Positions 16,383 through 26,800 of a DNA stretch of 64,000 bases are shown here, one piece after another; within the stretch, counting starts at the first letter, position 1, and every line of letters starts with the position of its first letter. A program made the translations under genes and the position numbers. The stretch covers positions 56,081 through 120,080 of the forward strand of contig CADAWC010000004.1 of NCBI GenBank assembly GCA_902791475.1, written 5' to 3'. The stretch comes from Fibrobacter succinogenes (GTDB lineage: Bacteria > Fibrobacterota > Fibrobacteria > Fibrobacterales > Fibrobacteraceae). The notes under the pieces were generated by a model. The model saw nothing but the letters and a program-made list of their open reading frames with translations. It was not told the origin of the DNA and did no database searches.

Positions 16383-17671
16383 TCTATGGCTCCTCCTTCA
16401 AATTCCGCAATCGTATTGGTTGTATTATAATATACAAACTCACTCCCTTGCTTGGCGAGTGTCTCGCGTTGCTTGGGGATTTTTACGTTGTAAAGTTTGT
16501 GGGCTAATTGGGCGGCGCAGTCTTCTCCAAATTTTCCGATGACATTTTCGCATTCGTATTTGGGGATGATTCCTGTTTTATGGTAGGAATTGCCTTTGGG
16601 AGTCAAGAATTCAAAGTTGGTGATTGTGGCAAGCCCACCTGCGTAAGTGAAATAGTTTGTCTGTCCAATGCCCTTTCCATAAGTCTTTTTGCCGGCGAAC
16701 GGAATATCCGTTGTTTCTGTCACTGCCGCAATGAATATCTCGGCACAGCTTGCAGAACCACCGTTTCCGAGAATGATGTATTTGCCGGATTCTCCAGGAT
16801 CGCCTGCTTTGGCCTTTGACGTTGATGTTGTGTATTCAGTTTCGCCATCGGCGTTGAGGGCGCGCTGTCGCCTTGTCGAGAGTGTTCCTTGACTGGCGAA
16901 GAGGTCTGCCATGGAAATGCATTGGAGTACATGGCCACCGGGGTTGTTGCGCAGGTCTAGAATGCGGACGCGTTTGTCCGAAGTTGTTGAATCCAGATAC
17001 GCTTTGAGCTCGCCGTATGTTCCGTATTTCTGGTCGGCGGTTGTTAATTTAAAACCTTCGATTCTTACGAATATGATGCCGGGGGCTCCTGATTCGTTGT
17101 ATAGCGTATCGACAAAAACCGTTGGAGAGTAAATGGCTTCTTTTTCGAGCTTGTATAAAGTGGTGTCTTTTTTGTAGGCGACAAGCAAGTCTATGTTTTT
17201 GCTGTAACTTAAAATGGAATCGTAGGTTGCTTTGGCTTTTTCACCAATGAGCTCGATTTTATTTGCTTTAATGATGTTCCCGTTTCTGGGGATGCCTGCT
17301 CTGCCGGCGGGGCCATTGGGGTAAACTCGAGAGATTTTGATGGGGTGCTCAAGAGTGGCGTCGGTGCTATAGCGCATGCCGACATCGCCGCCAACGACAA
17401 GACTTGTATTGATGGCGGTGGCGCGTTCTTCACTTTTGGTGGGAGGCGTGTATGTTGTAAATGGGTCTTTGAGCGCTTTGTAGAGAGCTTGGGCGGAATC
17501 ACCGTCTGGGGGCAAGTCCGCAAGCTCGTCTTCGTACAGATACATTTTTTGCAGGAGCCAGTAGTTAAAAGAATATTCTGTAGGCTCTGGCGTGCTCTTG
17601 ACCGGATGGATAAAGTCTGAGCATCCGAGCAGGCACAAAAGCGTCGCAGCTAGAATTATTCGGAGAAACAT
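16328..17671 (-). CDS. S41-family protease lipoprotein (first of a tandem pair)
   Basis: A 447-aa paralogue of the following gene. Signal peptide with lipobox LLGC at residue 17. It has the same order of parts: helical head (YSFNYWLLQKMYLYEDELA), PDZ-like region (VYPNGPAGRAGIPRNGNII), S41 core with ILDLRNNPGGHV, nucleophile segment GGSASCAE and lysine segment KKTYGKGIGQ. S41 proteases cleave near C-termini of envelope proteins or peptides. The substrate of these lipid-anchored forms is unknown. Both members carry an unusual Cys right after the catalytic Ser. They form one leftward operon that ends at the bidirectional terminator near 14940. Confidence 0.87.
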   Translation of the reverse strand: MFLRIILAATLLCLLGCSDFIHPVKSTPEPTEYSFNYWLLQKMYLYEDELADLPPDGDSAQALYKALKDPFTTYTPPTKSEERATAINTSLVVGGDVGMRYSTDATLEHPIKISRVYPNGPAGRAGIPRNGNIIKANKIELIGEKAKATYDSILSYSKNIDLLVAYKKDTTLYKLEKEAIYSPTVFVDTLYNESGAPGIIFVRIEGFKLTTADQKYGTYGELKAYLDSTTSDKRVRILDLRNNPGGHVLQCISMADLFASQGTLSTRRQRALNADGETEYTTSTSKAKAGDPGESGKYIILGNGGSASCAEIFIAAVTETTDIPFAGKKTYGKGIGQTNYFTYAGGLATITNFEFLTPKGNSYHKTGIIPKYECENVIGKFGEDCAAQLAHKLYNVKIPKQRETLAKQGSEFVYYNTTNTIAEFEGGAIEWYNEDTYLKKFLSSQVK

Positions 17672-17710
17672 GACTTTATCCTTTGAATGTTGGAATTGTG
17701 ATAGCTCCTA

Positions 17711-17791
17711 AAAAGGAGATTCCCGGTCTATGCCGGGAATGACAATCTTCTAGTAACTAAGGACTAGTGACTAGTAACTGCAGCGTAGCTG
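17711..17791. repeat. REP-like palindrome plus ACTAG low-complexity tract
   Basis: GGAGATTCCCGG...CCGGGAATGAC (17715-17743) is an inverted copy of the 9071 palindrome. It is followed by a tract of CTAGTAACTAAGGACTAGTG type (17751-17780) shared with 4395-4440 and 59620-59650. No gene is seen here. Confidence 0.6.
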
Positions 17792-18544
17792 CTACTGGTC
17801 GATGCTCAGTCCCTTCTTGTCGAGGAGTACGCGTGGAATGCCTTCTTCCATCGGGTTCTCGATGACGGAAATCGTCTTGAGGTTTTCGCATTCGGCAAGG
17901 CTTTCCGGGAGGGTGGCGAGTTGGTTTGCGTCGAGCACGAGTTCGCGGAGGTTCTTCAGGTTGCCGAATTCCGATGGGATGGCTCCCAGACGGTTGCCCG
18001 AGATCATGAGAATTTCGAGGTTCTCAAGGTGCGAGAGCGTTGCCGGGATGGTCGTGAGCTCGTTATTGTCGAGGTAGAGCTTCACGAGGCTCGTCATCTT
18101 GCCGATGGTCGGCGGAATTTCAGAGAGCATGTTGTCGTGCAGGGAGAACTTGACGACCTTTTTCCAGTTGCCCACTTCGAGCGGCAGATCGAGGAGCTGG
18201 TTTTTCGCAATGTTCACCGTCTGGAGGTTCACGAGCTTGCCCACGGATTCCGGAAGGTCCGAAAGGCTGTTGTAACCGAGGTAGAGGTTTTCAAGTTTTG
18301 TAAGTTCACCGATGGATTCCGGCAGTTCCATGAGGTCGTTTTCGCTCACGGAGAGGCTCTTCAGGTTCTTGAGGAGGCCGATGTCGTCCGGAATTTCGAC
18401 GAGCATGTTGCGGTCGAGGTTGAGTTCCTCGAGCGATTCGATTTCAAAAAGTTCAGGGGGCAACAGACGAAGGCCTTTCTGGGAAAGGTCGAGAGTCTTT
18501 GCTTTTTCAGCTTTCGCTTTGGCTATAACATCTAGTAAATTCAT
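17792..18544 (-). CDS. Leucine-rich-repeat protein
   Basis: A 250-aa protein without signal peptide, made of about ten 23-residue leucine-rich repeats of the bacterial ROCO/Shoc2-like type (consensus LxxLxLxxNxLxxLPxxIGxLxx). Examples start at LEELNLDRNML, LENLYLGYNSL and LRELVLDANQL. An 18-residue N-terminal helix (MNLLDVIAKAKAEKAKTL) caps the solenoid. Such proteins bind other proteins; no enzymatic domain is attached. The partner is unknown. It is a leftward gene next to the divergent AIPR gene; a functional link is possible but unsupported. Confidence 0.88.
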   Translation of the reverse strand: MNLLDVIAKAKAEKAKTLDLSQKGLRLLPPELFEIESLEELNLDRNMLVEIPDDIGLLKNLKSLSVSENDLMELPESIGELTKLENLYLGYNSLSDLPESVGKLVNLQTVNIAKNQLLDLPLEVGNWKKVVKFSLHDNMLSEIPPTIGKMTSLVKLYLDNNELTTIPATLSHLENLEILMISGNRLGAIPSEFGNLKNLRELVLDANQLATLPESLAECENLKTISVIENPMEEGIPRVLLDKKGLSIDQ

Positions 18545-18799
18545 AAAAAGCTCCTAATGTTTAAATCATAGCTTTTTTGTTTGAAAAAACGTAAAGTCGA
18601 CAAAAAAAAATGAAAAAAATGAGGTTTTTACACATTTGTGCACTGAAAATTTGCTAAATTATTAAAAAAAATTAAATGTTTTATCTTTTTTGCACGCAAA
18701 TATTATGATTTGAAACTATTTTTAGGGTGCGAATTACGGAATACTCCAATATATAATATTATTGTATATTGGTATTGCAGTGTAATTATTGAGGAAAAA
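18545..18799 (+). promoter_or_regulatory. AT-rich divergent promoter region of LRR and AIPR genes
   Basis: The gap holds no gene. It contains very A/T-rich runs and a TATAAT box at 18752-18757, about 43 nt upstream of the AIPR ATG. No good -35 box is seen at standard spacing. GAGG at 18791-18794 is the AIPR ribosome site. Confidence 0.45.
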
Positions 18800-20692
18800 A
18801 TGGAACTAACAAAATCGCAGGAACGCCGCTTAGCATTTGTCGCTAGCCTCTTAAGCTTGAACCCTAACGACCCGAACGATAGAATCAAGGCACTCCGGCA
18901 TCTGAACCTAGATGAAAATGGATGCTTCCACGGCTTCCAGTATTCACAGGGTTTTATGGAATTCTTCATCTTCTTGGACGAAGATACTCCGCTCGAAAAG
19001 GTTGTCGCTCACCTGAACGCCGACTTGAAGCAACTCCAGATAGCCGTGTTCCGCACTAGCGATCCGACCAATCCGTTCTTCCTCTCGCTTCGTGAAGAAG
19101 CTGATCCGTGGGCAGTCAATAAGATTTCCGACGAAGAAGCTGAAGAAGATGTCGATGCACCTGCAAGCCGTCCGTACATGGAAACTCTTGAAATTACGGT
19201 GCTCCGCACTCGCGCAAGCCGCGATATCACGGACTCCGAACTTGAACGCACTCTCAAGGACATGCGCAGAAAGCTCATGCTCTGGAAGACTGACGTCAAG
19301 GCCAAGCTCGAAATCATTGCCGAACACGACGATTTGACTCGTGATTTCCGTAGCGCAGACGACAAGCTTGAAATCGAGATGGACTCCGAACCGCTCCACC
19401 TCACTTCTGATCACGGCGAGCTTTTCCTCGGCTTCTGCCCGATCCGCACGATTTTTGACTACCACGTTGCCCTTGGTAAGCGCCTCAAGACCAAGCACAA
19501 CATGGCTATTGTTAGCTCTAACATCCGTACTTACCTCGGTAATCTCACTCATACGAACGCCGCTCTTATCGATGCCTTCCAGACGATGGAAAGGAATGAC
19601 GACAAGAACGTGAACGTCGATGACTTCCCGTTCCTCCACAACGGTATGACCCTCACGGGTGATGACCTGCGCCTCAAGGAACGCGATGGCAAGAAGGTGC
19701 TTTTCATCGAACGTCCGAAGATCATCAACGGTGCCCAGTCCCTCTTCACGTACGAACAGTATGCTAAGAAGAGCAAGCACCCGGTGAACCCGCAGGTGCT
19801 CGTGAAGGTTGTTGTGCCGTACCAGGGCGCCGACAACTTCTTGAACCAGGTGACCATGGCTAACAACCGCCAGAACCCGGTGTTCAGCTACCATCTGCGT
19901 GCCGCTGACGACCTGCAGTTCTTCATTTGGCAGCGTTACCAGGAAGAAGGCTTTACCTACGTTTATAAGGACGGTGTCCGCCTCAAGGCCCGTACCCGTA
20001 AGCTTGAAGTCCGCATGCGTCCGGAACTTGCAAAGACCCTCTTCATGATGGATGGCAAGCTCAGCGAATGCCGCTCCAGCGACTGCATTTTCGATAAGGA
20101 AACGCTCTACCAGCGCTGCTTCGGTGCGTTTGTGCGCGTTGCCCCAGAAAAGGAAAAGGATTTTGTTAGGAAGACCATCGCCTTCACGAAGGCTTGGCAG
20201 CTCCTTAGCCGTCTCCCGATTAAGATCCGCAAGGTCACTCCGGGTAAGGGCGTGTCTATCGAAGCTAACGATGATAACCCGCTGACCCGCATCACGTGGA
20301 ATGGCCGCCTCGAAGACAAGTTCATCTTCCGCAGTGCCGTCAAGGATCTCGTGGTTGCTCTCGCTCTCCGTCACTGGCTCATCTACGGCAATCCGATTCA
20401 GGATTTCGAATGGCTCGTCGAAAACGAACTCAACTTCAACGATTCCATCCTCAAGTACGCATCCCGCATTTACACGGATGACTTGAAGAACATCTTGATT
20501 TCTGAATTCAAGGACAACACCGCCTACTACGACACCATTACTACAATCGACAAGGATTCTGGTGAATCTGTGGAACGTCGCTTGTGGAAGGGCTTCTCCA
20601 ACACGGCTACTTACGACAAGATGATTGAACTCTTGTGCAAGAAGAATCCGGCTTGGGAAAAGTGCCGCGGTGGCATTGAAGTATTCCTCTAG
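18800..20692 (+). CDS. AIPR-family (abortive infection phage resistance) protein
   Basis: A 630-aa soluble protein matching the AIPR domain. The hallmark order occupies about residues 220-400: SSNIRTYLGNLTHTNAALID, FPFLHNGMTLTGDD, ERPKIINGAQSLFTYEQ, VLVKVVVP, and VTMANNRQNPVFSYHLRA ending in DDLQFF. AIPR proteins are linked to abortive phage infection and appear alone or beside restriction systems; the biochemical activity is not settled. The N-terminal ~200 residues (two alpha/beta halves, acidic loop EEAEEDVD) and the C-terminal ~200 residues are less familiar. The ATG at 18800 has GAGG upstream and is preferred to an open extension from 18710. Codon use is that of a well-expressed host gene, which argues against recent acquisition. 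Confidence 0.8.
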   Translation: MELTKSQERRLAFVASLLSLNPNDPNDRIKALRHLNLDENGCFHGFQYSQGFMEFFIFLDEDTPLEKVVAHLNADLKQLQIAVFRTSDPTNPFFLSLREEADPWAVNKISDEEAEEDVDAPASRPYMETLEITVLRTRASRDITDSELERTLKDMRRKLMLWKTDVKAKLEIIAEHDDLTRDFRSADDKLEIEMDSEPLHLTSDHGELFLGFCPIRTIFDYHVALGKRLKTKHNMAIVSSNIRTYLGNLTHTNAALIDAFQTMERNDDKNVNVDDFPFLHNGMTLTGDDLRLKERDGKKVLFIERPKIINGAQSLFTYEQYAKKSKHPVNPQVLVKVVVPYQGADNFLNQVTMANNRQNPVFSYHLRAADDLQFFIWQRYQEEGFTYVYKDGVRLKARTRKLEVRMRPELAKTLFMMDGKLSECRSSDCIFDKETLYQRCFGAFVRVAPEKEKDFVRKTIAFTKAWQLLSRLPIKIRKVTPGKGVSIEANDDNPLTRITWNGRLEDKFIFRSAVKDLVVALALRHWLIYGNPIQDFEWLVENELNFNDSILKYASRIYTDDLKNILISEFKDNTAYYDTITTIDKDSGESVERRLWKGFSNTATYDKMIELLCKKNPAWEKCRGGIEVFL

Positions 20693-20730
20693 TTTATCCT
20701 TTAAATAGGGTCTAGAATCCGGTTTTGAAG

Positions 20731-20763
20731 CGCACCCGTAAAATGGGTGCGTTTCTTTTTTTC
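20731..20763 (+). terminator. Terminator of the AIPR gene
   Basis: CGCACCC (20731-20737), a 7-nt loop and GGGTGCG (20745-20751), then TTTCTTTTTTT. It shows that the open frame of the next gene must start downstream of here. Confidence 0.85.
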
Positions 20764-20814
20764 TATGTTATCGGTGGTAATTTTGAACGTCCCGTTTTTG
20801 TATTTTGTACACCG

Positions 20815-23800
20815 TTGCGTTTTAGAAAGTTTTTTAAATCTGCCCTCTGGGGTTTTGCTGCAAGCAGCATTGTGGCTGTGGGTTCCGTCTGGTCTCAGGA
20901 TGGAACGCTTAGCTCGTATGAATCTCTTTTTGATGATGAACTTTTCCAGGATGTGCCTGCTCCGAAGTCGACCGCTTCTGTAGCTTCGTCTTCGAGTGCA
21001 CCTGCGCCTGCATCAAGTGCGGTGGCGCCGGCTTCCAGTGCCGCGCTTGCTAAGCCGCAGTCTCAACCGTCTGTGGCGGTTTCGTCTGCATCTGCTCCTG
21101 CATCAAGTGCGGTGGCGCCTAAATCGTCGGCAATTGCTTCTAGTGCATCAAAGCCTGCGTCGAGTGCTGTTGCTCCGAAGTCTAGTTCGAGCGTTGCAAA
21201 GTCTTCGTCGAGTGTTAAGGCCCCGTCCTCTTCTTCTGTCGTCAAAATTTCCTCTTCGGCTTCAGTGAAATCTTCGACGTCAGTGGCGAGTGCTTCTGAG
21301 GCTTCCGATGATACTCCTGATGCATGGACTCCTTCAATCAAGTATATCCCGGTTCCGAAGTCTACTTCTCCGCTAGACGGCCTCCTCCCGATGGGTGGCA
21401 TTGGAATGCGCTCTGGCTTGATGAACACTTCGAAGGGTCAGGTTTTCTCTCACGATATCGATGTTGCTACTCGTGAAATCGATGTGACCGAAAAGCATGT
21501 GAACTCTGTTTCGCGCACGGATACAACTGTGCTCTGGACATCGCATTATCCAGAACTGGCAGACTACGTTTCGGACATGTACGATGTGGGGCGTAAACGT
21601 CTTTGGCTCAATGGCCTTGTCGGCCAGAACGATGGCGGTTATGAAGCTCCTGAAACGGGTTCCGTTTTCGACATTACGATTCCGGTGAACATGCCTGCGT
21701 GGATGAAGGACTTTGGTTTCAACAAGCCGAAGCTCATGCTCAAGGGCTCGATGGACGTGCGTTTCAAGGGCTATGGCGAAAAGGACGATGCTGAGGGCAG
21801 TACCAAGACGAGCTTGTGGCCGTCTCCGTCCTTGGACTACAACCCGAGCTTCATGGTCGAAGGTAAGATTGGTCCTTACATCACGGTCGAAATCAAGAAC
21901 GTGGATGAAGGTCTCGGTTCGCAGAACGAAGTTCGTGTCGTTTACGAAGAATCGTTCAAGGGCGAATTCGAAGATTACATCTTGCAGCGAGTCGAAGCCG
22001 GTACAACAAACCTCTCGCTTACGGGTACTGAATTTACTGGTTATTCCGAAAACCATCAGGGCCTTTTCGGTATCAAGGCTGATTGGAAACTGGGCGACTG
22101 GAAACTTACGACAATTGCATCCCAGGATGGCGGTCAGCAAGAAGAATATTCCATCAAGGCGAATGAATCGACGACTGAATTCCAGGTCACGGATAAGCAG
22201 TTCATTGCGTTCCGCTATTACTTCTTGAACCACGAGGCGAGGAAAGCTTACGTCGAAGAGGCTATTCAAGGCCGTTCGACTTCAAACTACCCTGTGACTG
22301 GCTTGAAGCTGTATAAGCGAAGCGCGCTGAATACCTCTGATAACGTCATTAAGAATGTTGAAGTTGTTTATACAACTCCGCAAGGCGCAACCATCACAAA
22401 GACGGTTGACCGCATGATGGAAATTCCGTCGAGCGACTTCTCGTATGATGCTAGAACGGGTATTTTAAAGATTAATGGCGTAAATCGTAACACACTTATT
22501 GCGGCTAACTATAGCAACAAGAACCGCAAGGGCAAGGAACTCCGCAATGGTGGCAATGCCGTCTTGATCCAGTGGGATGCAACGCTATCGGAACTTACGG
22601 ATATCGACAAGTTGATGTTGCGTAACGTTTATTCGATAGGCATTTCGGATGCTAGTGCCAATAGCTTTGTACTTCGCATGAAGAACAAGTCTGGCATTTC
22701 TGGAAACTATCTGAAAACACTTGGCCTTGCCGATACTACAAGCGGCACGCCTTTGGTGAACGACGCTACCATCTTTAAGAAAGATTCTGTGGGTAGTTAC
22801 ACGGGCGAAATGTGGTTGCCTTGTAAACCGGTTTCTGAGTATTCTGGAGAACGTGCTGCAGAACGTGCGAGAGCCAACTGCTTGGAACCATTGCGTAACT
22901 TGGATTCGTCGTCTGCGATGACCCAGCTCTATACGCTCCCGGTCTACAACTTGAATCGCTATACGAGCCAGTTCTATTTTGAATCTGTCGGTAAACGCCG
23001 TAATTCCATGATTAGCGTGCGTGACCCGAATTCGAGCTACTCTGTCAATAGCGGTAGCTGCATGGATATTTCTCCGGGTTCCGAAAAGGTGACGGCCGGT
23101 TCTACAACGCTTATCCGTGGAACGGACTACGAAGTCAACTATGAACTTGGCCAGATTGAACTTTTGAGCGAACGCGCCCTGGACCCGAACAAGGAAATTA
23201 AGGTCAAGTTTGAATGTGAACCTTTGTTCGAAGTGGACAACAAGTTGCTGTTGGGCGCCCGCGCTGAATTGCCGCTTGACTTGTATGGCTTTGGTGCCGG
23301 TTCCGTGTTCGGTATTACCGCCCTTTACAGAAGCCAGAGTACAACGGCCGAAGTTCCGACGCTGGGTAACGAACCTTATTCAAGCTTCCTCTGGGGTTTT
23401 AACGTGCGTTTGCAGGATTCCGTGCAAGCTCTTACGGACTTGGTGAATGCCATTCCGGGTATCAATACGACTGCTTCTTCGAGCTGGCGTGTGGAAGCGG
23501 AATTTGCGGGAAGCCGTCACAATGCGAACACGAGTAAGACGCAGACCGCCCTTGTCGAAGACTTTGAATCGACCTCGACAGGTCTCGTATTTCCTTTGTC
23601 TAGACTCTCTTGGTATCAGGCATCTCCTCCGGGTGGTGACTCTTCAGATGTAAGAACGTACATTGAAAATCAGGATTACAAGCATCAAGGTGAATTTATT
23701 TGGCATAGCAACAATACGGAGCTTTACAAGTACATTTACGATAATGTGGGCAACTCCGATGTTGATAACCAGCACTTGACCGTCCTTAAGATGACGCTCC

Positions 23801-26800
23801 GTCCGAATGATAACCTTATGGGCAATTCTTGGGGCGGTATCATGCGCCCGAACAGCTCTTACTATCACGACCTGAGCGAGATGAAGTATGTGGAAGTGGT
23901 TGCCCGTGGTAATTCTGGTTCTATCTTCATTGACTTGGGCCTTGTAAGCGAAGATCTTTCTATCAATGGTGAAGCTCCTAACGGTATCTATAACGGTGAA
24001 AACCAGCTTGGTATGACAACCGCTCAGCATGACCGTGGTCTTGATGGAAAAACAGGTGTCGATGAAACGAGACTCGTTTGGAATTGCCGCGTTTCTGGTT
24101 GCGATTCGAGAGAAGAAACTGCATTGAATGTCGATGCTTCCGTTACGGATATCGCAGGGGATAACTTCAAGGATCTCGATGAAGAAAGCGACCCGCCCAA
24201 GAGTATAAATGGAACTGAAGGCAACTTGGGTGAACGTTCTTACGATACAGAAGATATCAATAGGAACGGTTCTTTGGATAAGGATATTAGCTTTGTCCGT
24301 TACCGCATTGATTTGTCGAATACGGATGGCTTGGATTATGAGGAACTTAAGAACGGTTGGCGTCGGTGGCGTATTCCGCTGAACCAGTACGATACGATTG
24401 TTTCTGCAACGGGTAATACTTACAAGGAAATTCTTGCGGAAGCTCAGTTTACGCGTTTGTGGCTTGGCCGCCTCAATCCGGGTGTTGCCGAAGCGAAGGT
24501 CCAGATTGTCAGTTTAGGCGTGCTGGGTAACGCTTGGGAAGAAACGACTGTTGCCGGCTTGTATCGCACGACCTCTTCGGAAAATTCCCAGATTGTCGAA
24601 GTGAACGGCGTTGAAAACCATGTCAAGGAATCAATGGCAACGCGCGATACGACCTACATCAAGGTTTCGACAATCAACAACCGCGAAAATGCGAAAACGT
24701 ATTTCAAGTCTCCGAATACGGTCACGGAACGCGATGCCGATTCGAACGCTCCGCTGAAAGAAACAGCCCTTGTTCTTGACTACCACAATATGAGTCCAGG
24801 TCAGGAAGTGGGCGTGACGCGCCTGTTTGAAACGGATACAAAGAATTTCTCGTCTTACAAGTCCCTGAAAATGGAAATCCATTATGAGACGAAGGCGAGC
24901 AAGGTGCCGGTGCGTTTTGCTTTGCAGTTCGGTGAAGGTTCGATTGATGGCTCTAGCGACTATTATGAATGGAGCTTCCGCCCGAGAAACTTGGACAAGT
25001 CGTCTTGCACTCCTGACCGCGTACAGGATTGCCATGAACAGAACTGGATTGACAACGCCTTTGCGATGAACGTGTCTGATTTCTCGGACCTTAAGCGTGG
25101 CCGCCATCCGCCGTACTTGGAACCGGTAGTCAAGAAGCTTGACGGTGAAAGAGAAGAAAAGCTCCGCTTGGTGGGTAATCCCTCCATTACGAAGGTGGAC
25201 TGGATTCGCTTTGTGATTATTGCGGACTCTTCGGCTTCTCCGGAAGATCTCGAAGGTACGTTCTGGATTAATGACCTCCGCCTTTCTGATATGGATACGG
25301 AATGGGGCTATGCCGCCCGTGTGAATGGCCAGGTCAATTTTGCTGACTTCATTTCGCTTTCGGGTGCGGTGCGCTATCAGGATGGCGACTTTGCAACGCT
25401 TTCCAACTCTGGACGTTCTCCGAAGCCTGACTTGGCAACGGCAGCATCCCAGCTCGATGTATCGGCTGACATTTCTATCGCGCTCAACAAGTTCTTGGAC
25501 GATTCTCTTGGATACCACATCCCGATGTCTTTGGGCTACCACAGCACGACAAAACGTCCGTACATGAAACCCACGGATGACATGATGCTCAAGAAGAGTA
25601 GCTTTGTCGACTTGACGGGGGATATGTTCCAGGGCGACCTTGCAGTGGATTCGGATGATGAAGAAAACAGGTTGCGCGATAACGCTGAATCGAAGGGTTA
25701 TGAATCCTATGCGCAGGACTTGAGCTTTAGCATCAGCTACCACAAGGATTACAAGGCCCGTGAATCTAAGCTTGCTGAATTCTTCTCGCAGGCGTTCTTG
25801 GAACGTCCGGCGTTGAGCTATTCTTACCACCAGTCCGAAGGCCGTTCGACGACCTCTGCGGATTCGACTTACTCTTACCATACATTGATTGAGTATAAGT
25901 TGGGTACGTTTAGCATGTTCAAGTTTAAGCCGTTCGAAGGGCTTTCCAAGTATTCTTGGCTCAAGGACCTCTCGAAGACGGAATTTGAACCGTGGCCGCA
26001 GACTTTCGACTTGACGCTCTTTGATTTTAACTATGTACGCTATGTGAACCAGACGCGCGATCCGGACTTTGTGGAACCGCAGGTCGATAAGGTAGTGACT
26101 TATACCGCAGAACTCAATCATAAGTTGAATATGCGTTGGAACATCTTGTCGTTCCTTTCCGTGAACTACGGTGTGAATATCAGACGTGATATGTTTGGCG
26201 GTGGCGACCGTGAAGGCTTTACGAAGGAAAACTTCTTTAGCTTTGATGAAGGTGGCCTCTTTGCTAGCGGTTACATCTTTGACCACGACCATTCCGACAG
26301 AAAGGTCTATGTCTCTCGCGATAGTCTTGTGATTATCCCGACGGATACGATTGCCAAGAACAATATGGCGATTGACCTGCAGAACCCGGATTCCTATGAA
26401 ATCCGCTATGACACGACTTCGTTCTACAAGGTCGATAGCGTTGGACATCGTGAATATGGCCGTGCTTATGGCATCCTCCGTAACGAACGCTCTAGAAATC
26501 AGCAGTTCAGGATTAATTTCAATCCGAAGTTGATTCCGTTCTTGCCGTTCAATATGCAGTTCTCGTCTGACTTTAACCAGCAAAAAACGATCCCGGACGA
26601 TTTCGATTTCTTTGATCCGTCGAATGTCGAGAAGAATTACTGGACGATTTCGCAGACGAACCGTTTTGAATTTACTCCGGCTCTCAAGATTGTGGAACTC
26701 GCTAACATGTTCGGAAAGGACAATGCGGTTTCGGGATTCTTCAATAAGCTCAAGTGGCGCGAAATCAAGTTCAACTGGAATGCAAGCACGAACACCATCG

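Noticed and set aside
18710..18799. 30-residue N-terminal extension of the AIPR protein
   Set aside because: It crosses the TATAAT box, and the ATG at 18800 has a GAGG ribosome site.
20725..20814. N-terminal extension of sprA from a TTG at 20725
   Set aside because: It would be translated from the AIPR terminator hairpin, and a normal signal peptide starts at 20815.
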